From JANXVV01 sp038230975 (lineage in GTDB: Bacteria; Planctomycetota; Phycisphaerae; Tepidisphaerales; Tepidisphaeraceae), in contig JBBRMF010000254.1 in the NCBI GenBank assembly GCA_038230975.1, positions 1 to 7,450 on the forward strand: a DNA stretch of 7,450 bases. The letters run 5' to 3'. The notes under the pieces are model-generated. The model was not told the origin of the DNA. It saw only the letters and a list, made by a program, of their open reading frames with translations, and ran no database searches. Positions 6,413 through 7,450 of the stretch are shown one piece after another (the stretch's first letter is position 1; every line of letters starts with the position of its first letter). Made by a program: the position numbers and the translations under genes.

Positions 6413-7279
6413 TTACAGGGCTTCCCATTCGCCGGAGAACACTTCCGTCGCCGGGCCGGTCATGTAAACGTTGTTATCGCTTTCTCGCCATTCCAATTGC
6501 AGATCACCGCCGGGGAGATGGGCCAGAATTTTTCGGGCGGTGCGGCCGGTGAGTACCCCGGCTACGCAGACGGCACAGGCGCCGGTGCCGCAGGCGAGGG
6601 TGATGCCGCTGCCGCGCTCCCAGGTTCGCATCGTCACTTCATTGGGGGAATGCACTTGCACCCAATGGGCGTTGATGCGGCGGGGAAATGCCTTGTGATT
6701 TTCGACCAGTGGGCCGATTTTTTCCAGCTCGACGGACTTCACATCGTCCACGTAAGTGACCGCGTGCGGGTTTCCCATGGAGACAAAAACCATTTGCAGC
6801 GGTGTCTTGTAGTAGTCGGCCGGCGCGGCGGCTAACACTTGGTATTCGTTTTCCCGATCGCCCTTTTTGACGGCTGAGGCATCCACCGGGATTTCAGGTA
6901 ATGAGAGGATCGGCTCGGCCATGTTCACGGTGACGCCGGTGACTTTACCGCCATCGATATTCAGGGCGAGGGATAAAACACCACGGCCGGTTTCAACCTT
7001 CATGGGATTGGACTGGGTCAATCCGTGGTTGTAGGCGTACTTGGCGACGCAGCGGACACCGTTGCCGCACATTTCACCTTCGGAACCGTCGGCGTTAAAC
7101 ATGCGCATGCGGACGTCGGCTTTGTCGCTGGGAAGGATGAGGATGAGCCCGTCGCCACCGATGCCAAAATGCCGGTCGGCGACTTTTTGCGCGGTGACGG
7201 CGGGGTTGGTCACGGTTTCGGTGAAGCCGTTGACGTAGATGTAGTCGTTGCCGAGCCCGTGCATTTTGGTGAACTTCAT
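6413..7279 (-). CDS. dapF: Diaminopimelate epimerase
   Basis: DapF is a cytoplasmic, cofactor-independent epimerase that converts LL- to meso-diaminopimelate for lysine and peptidoglycan synthesis. From ATG 7279 the product is 288 residues, close to the roughly 275 usual for the family. Motifs include MKFTKMHGLGNDYIYVNG (1-18, Asn11), the first catalytic cysteine in EMCGNGVRC (69-77, Cys71), MGNPHAV (168-174), WERGSG (220-225) and the second catalytic cysteine in ACGTGACA (229-236, Cys230). Both active-site cysteines are intact, so it should be functional. An upstream in-frame extension to 7351 adds 24 residues not found in the family. The chosen ATG begins the conserved MKFTKMHG.GNDY block. 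No Shine-Dalgarno sequence precedes it, and a candidate -10 box sits only 7 bases upstream, suggesting a leaderless message. It is a single gene here with no lysine-pathway neighbours in view. Confidence 0.97.
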   Translation of the reverse strand: MKFTKMHGLGNDYIYVNGFTETVTNPAVTAQKVADRHFGIGGDGLILILPSDKADVRMRMFNADGSEGEMCGNGVRCVAKYAYNHGLTQSNPMKVETGRGVLSLALNIDGGKVTGVTVNMAEPILSLPEIPVDASAVKKGDRENEYQVLAAAPADYYKTPLQMVFVSMGNPHAVTYVDDVKSVELEKIGPLVENHKAFPRRINAHWVQVHSPNEVTMRTWERGSGITLACGTGACAVCVAGVLTGRTARKILAHLPGGDLQLEWRESDNNVYMTGPATEVFSGEWEAL

Positions 7280-7286
7280 GGCGGTG

Positions 7287-7315
7287 ATTCTATTCAAAAT
7301 TCGGGAAAATTTCAT
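7287..7315 (-). promoter_or_regulatory. Candidate promoter for dapF (leaderless transcript)
   Basis: On the minus strand, ATGAAA (7315-7310; 4 of 6 match TTGACA) is followed after 17 bases by TAGAAT (7292-7287; 5 of 6 match TATAAT). The dapF ATG comes 7 bases later, about where transcription would begin. This fits with the absence of a ribosome-binding site. Confidence 0.3.
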
Positions 7316-7387
7316 GGAACCGGTTGAATAGGGTTTCAATGTTAGAGCCATTTTCAGTTTGGTGTAGCGGATTTGATTTTGTCTTTC

Positions 7388-7408
7388 GTAGGGTCCGCTT
7401 TAGCGGAC
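7388..7408 (+). repeat. REP-like palindrome, copy D (short form)
   Basis: GTAG (7388-7391) and one G precede arm GTCCGCT (7393-7399), a 2-base loop, and arm AGCGGAC (7402-7408). It shares the GTAGGGTCCGC start with copy C but has a shorter, differently capped stem. It lies upstream of dapF. Confidence 0.75.
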
Positions 7409-7450
7409 GGAATCGTTTCTAACGGAGAAGCGTTCCGGCCACTAAAGAGC

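Noticed and set aside
6356..6835. 159-codon plus-strand frame opposite dapF
   Set aside because: It runs across copy C of the palindrome and the antisense of conserved dapF motifs, and is Gly/Ala-rich as expected for a GC-rich shadow.
5095..7408. CRISPR array
   Set aside because: The repeats are few, widely and irregularly spaced and in alternating orientation, with genes between them and no cas genes.

Overview
The window looks like a chromosomal segment of a moderately GC-rich bacterium, most likely a planctomycete or other PVC-group member. That is an inference from the DUF4058 family gene, the RtcB subtype and the dispersed palindromes; no marker gene settles it. Six protein-coding loci are supported. 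Five are on the minus strand and one, cardiolipin synthase, is on the plus strand.

Layout. Positions 1-241 hold no gene, but 124-228 contain a run of four hairpins just past the end of rtcB. Positions 242-3494 (minus) form a tight three-gene operon, transcribed in the order mrp (Fe-S carrier P-loop ATPase), a DUF4058 gene broken by a frameshift, then rtcB (RNA ligase). Gene gaps are 2 and 6 bases. A good promoter and Shine-Dalgarno sequence lie upstream of mrp. The divergent gene at about 3592/3652-5070 (plus) is a two-HKD phospholipase D-type cardiolipin synthase. Next is a minus-strand lipoprotein gene of unknown function (5311-6012) in clearly AT-richer DNA. dapF (6413-7279, minus), the diaminopimelate epimerase of lysine and peptidoglycan synthesis, closes the window.

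The most interesting non-coding signal is a family of four short palindromes (5095-5122, 6156-6183, 6381-6408, 7388-7408). Each has a GTAG-like tetranucleotide directly 5' of a GGTCCGC... stem, which is the architecture of REP elements mobilised by RAYT (TnpA-REP) transposases. A fifth element (206-228) has a different stem but the same layout. The elements sit at gene borders, several directly after stop codons, and two inverted copies bracket the lipoprotein gene.

The other strong observation is the DUF4058 frameshift. It falls exactly at a 5-bp tandem repeat (ACGTG, 3.8 copies), and removing one unit restores a normal 267-residue protein. This suggests slipped-strand mutation or phase variation. 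The mrp product also lacks the CxxC motif that usually holds the Fe-S cluster. I see no complete new defence or mobile system: no transposase, CRISPR array or RNA gene was recognised.
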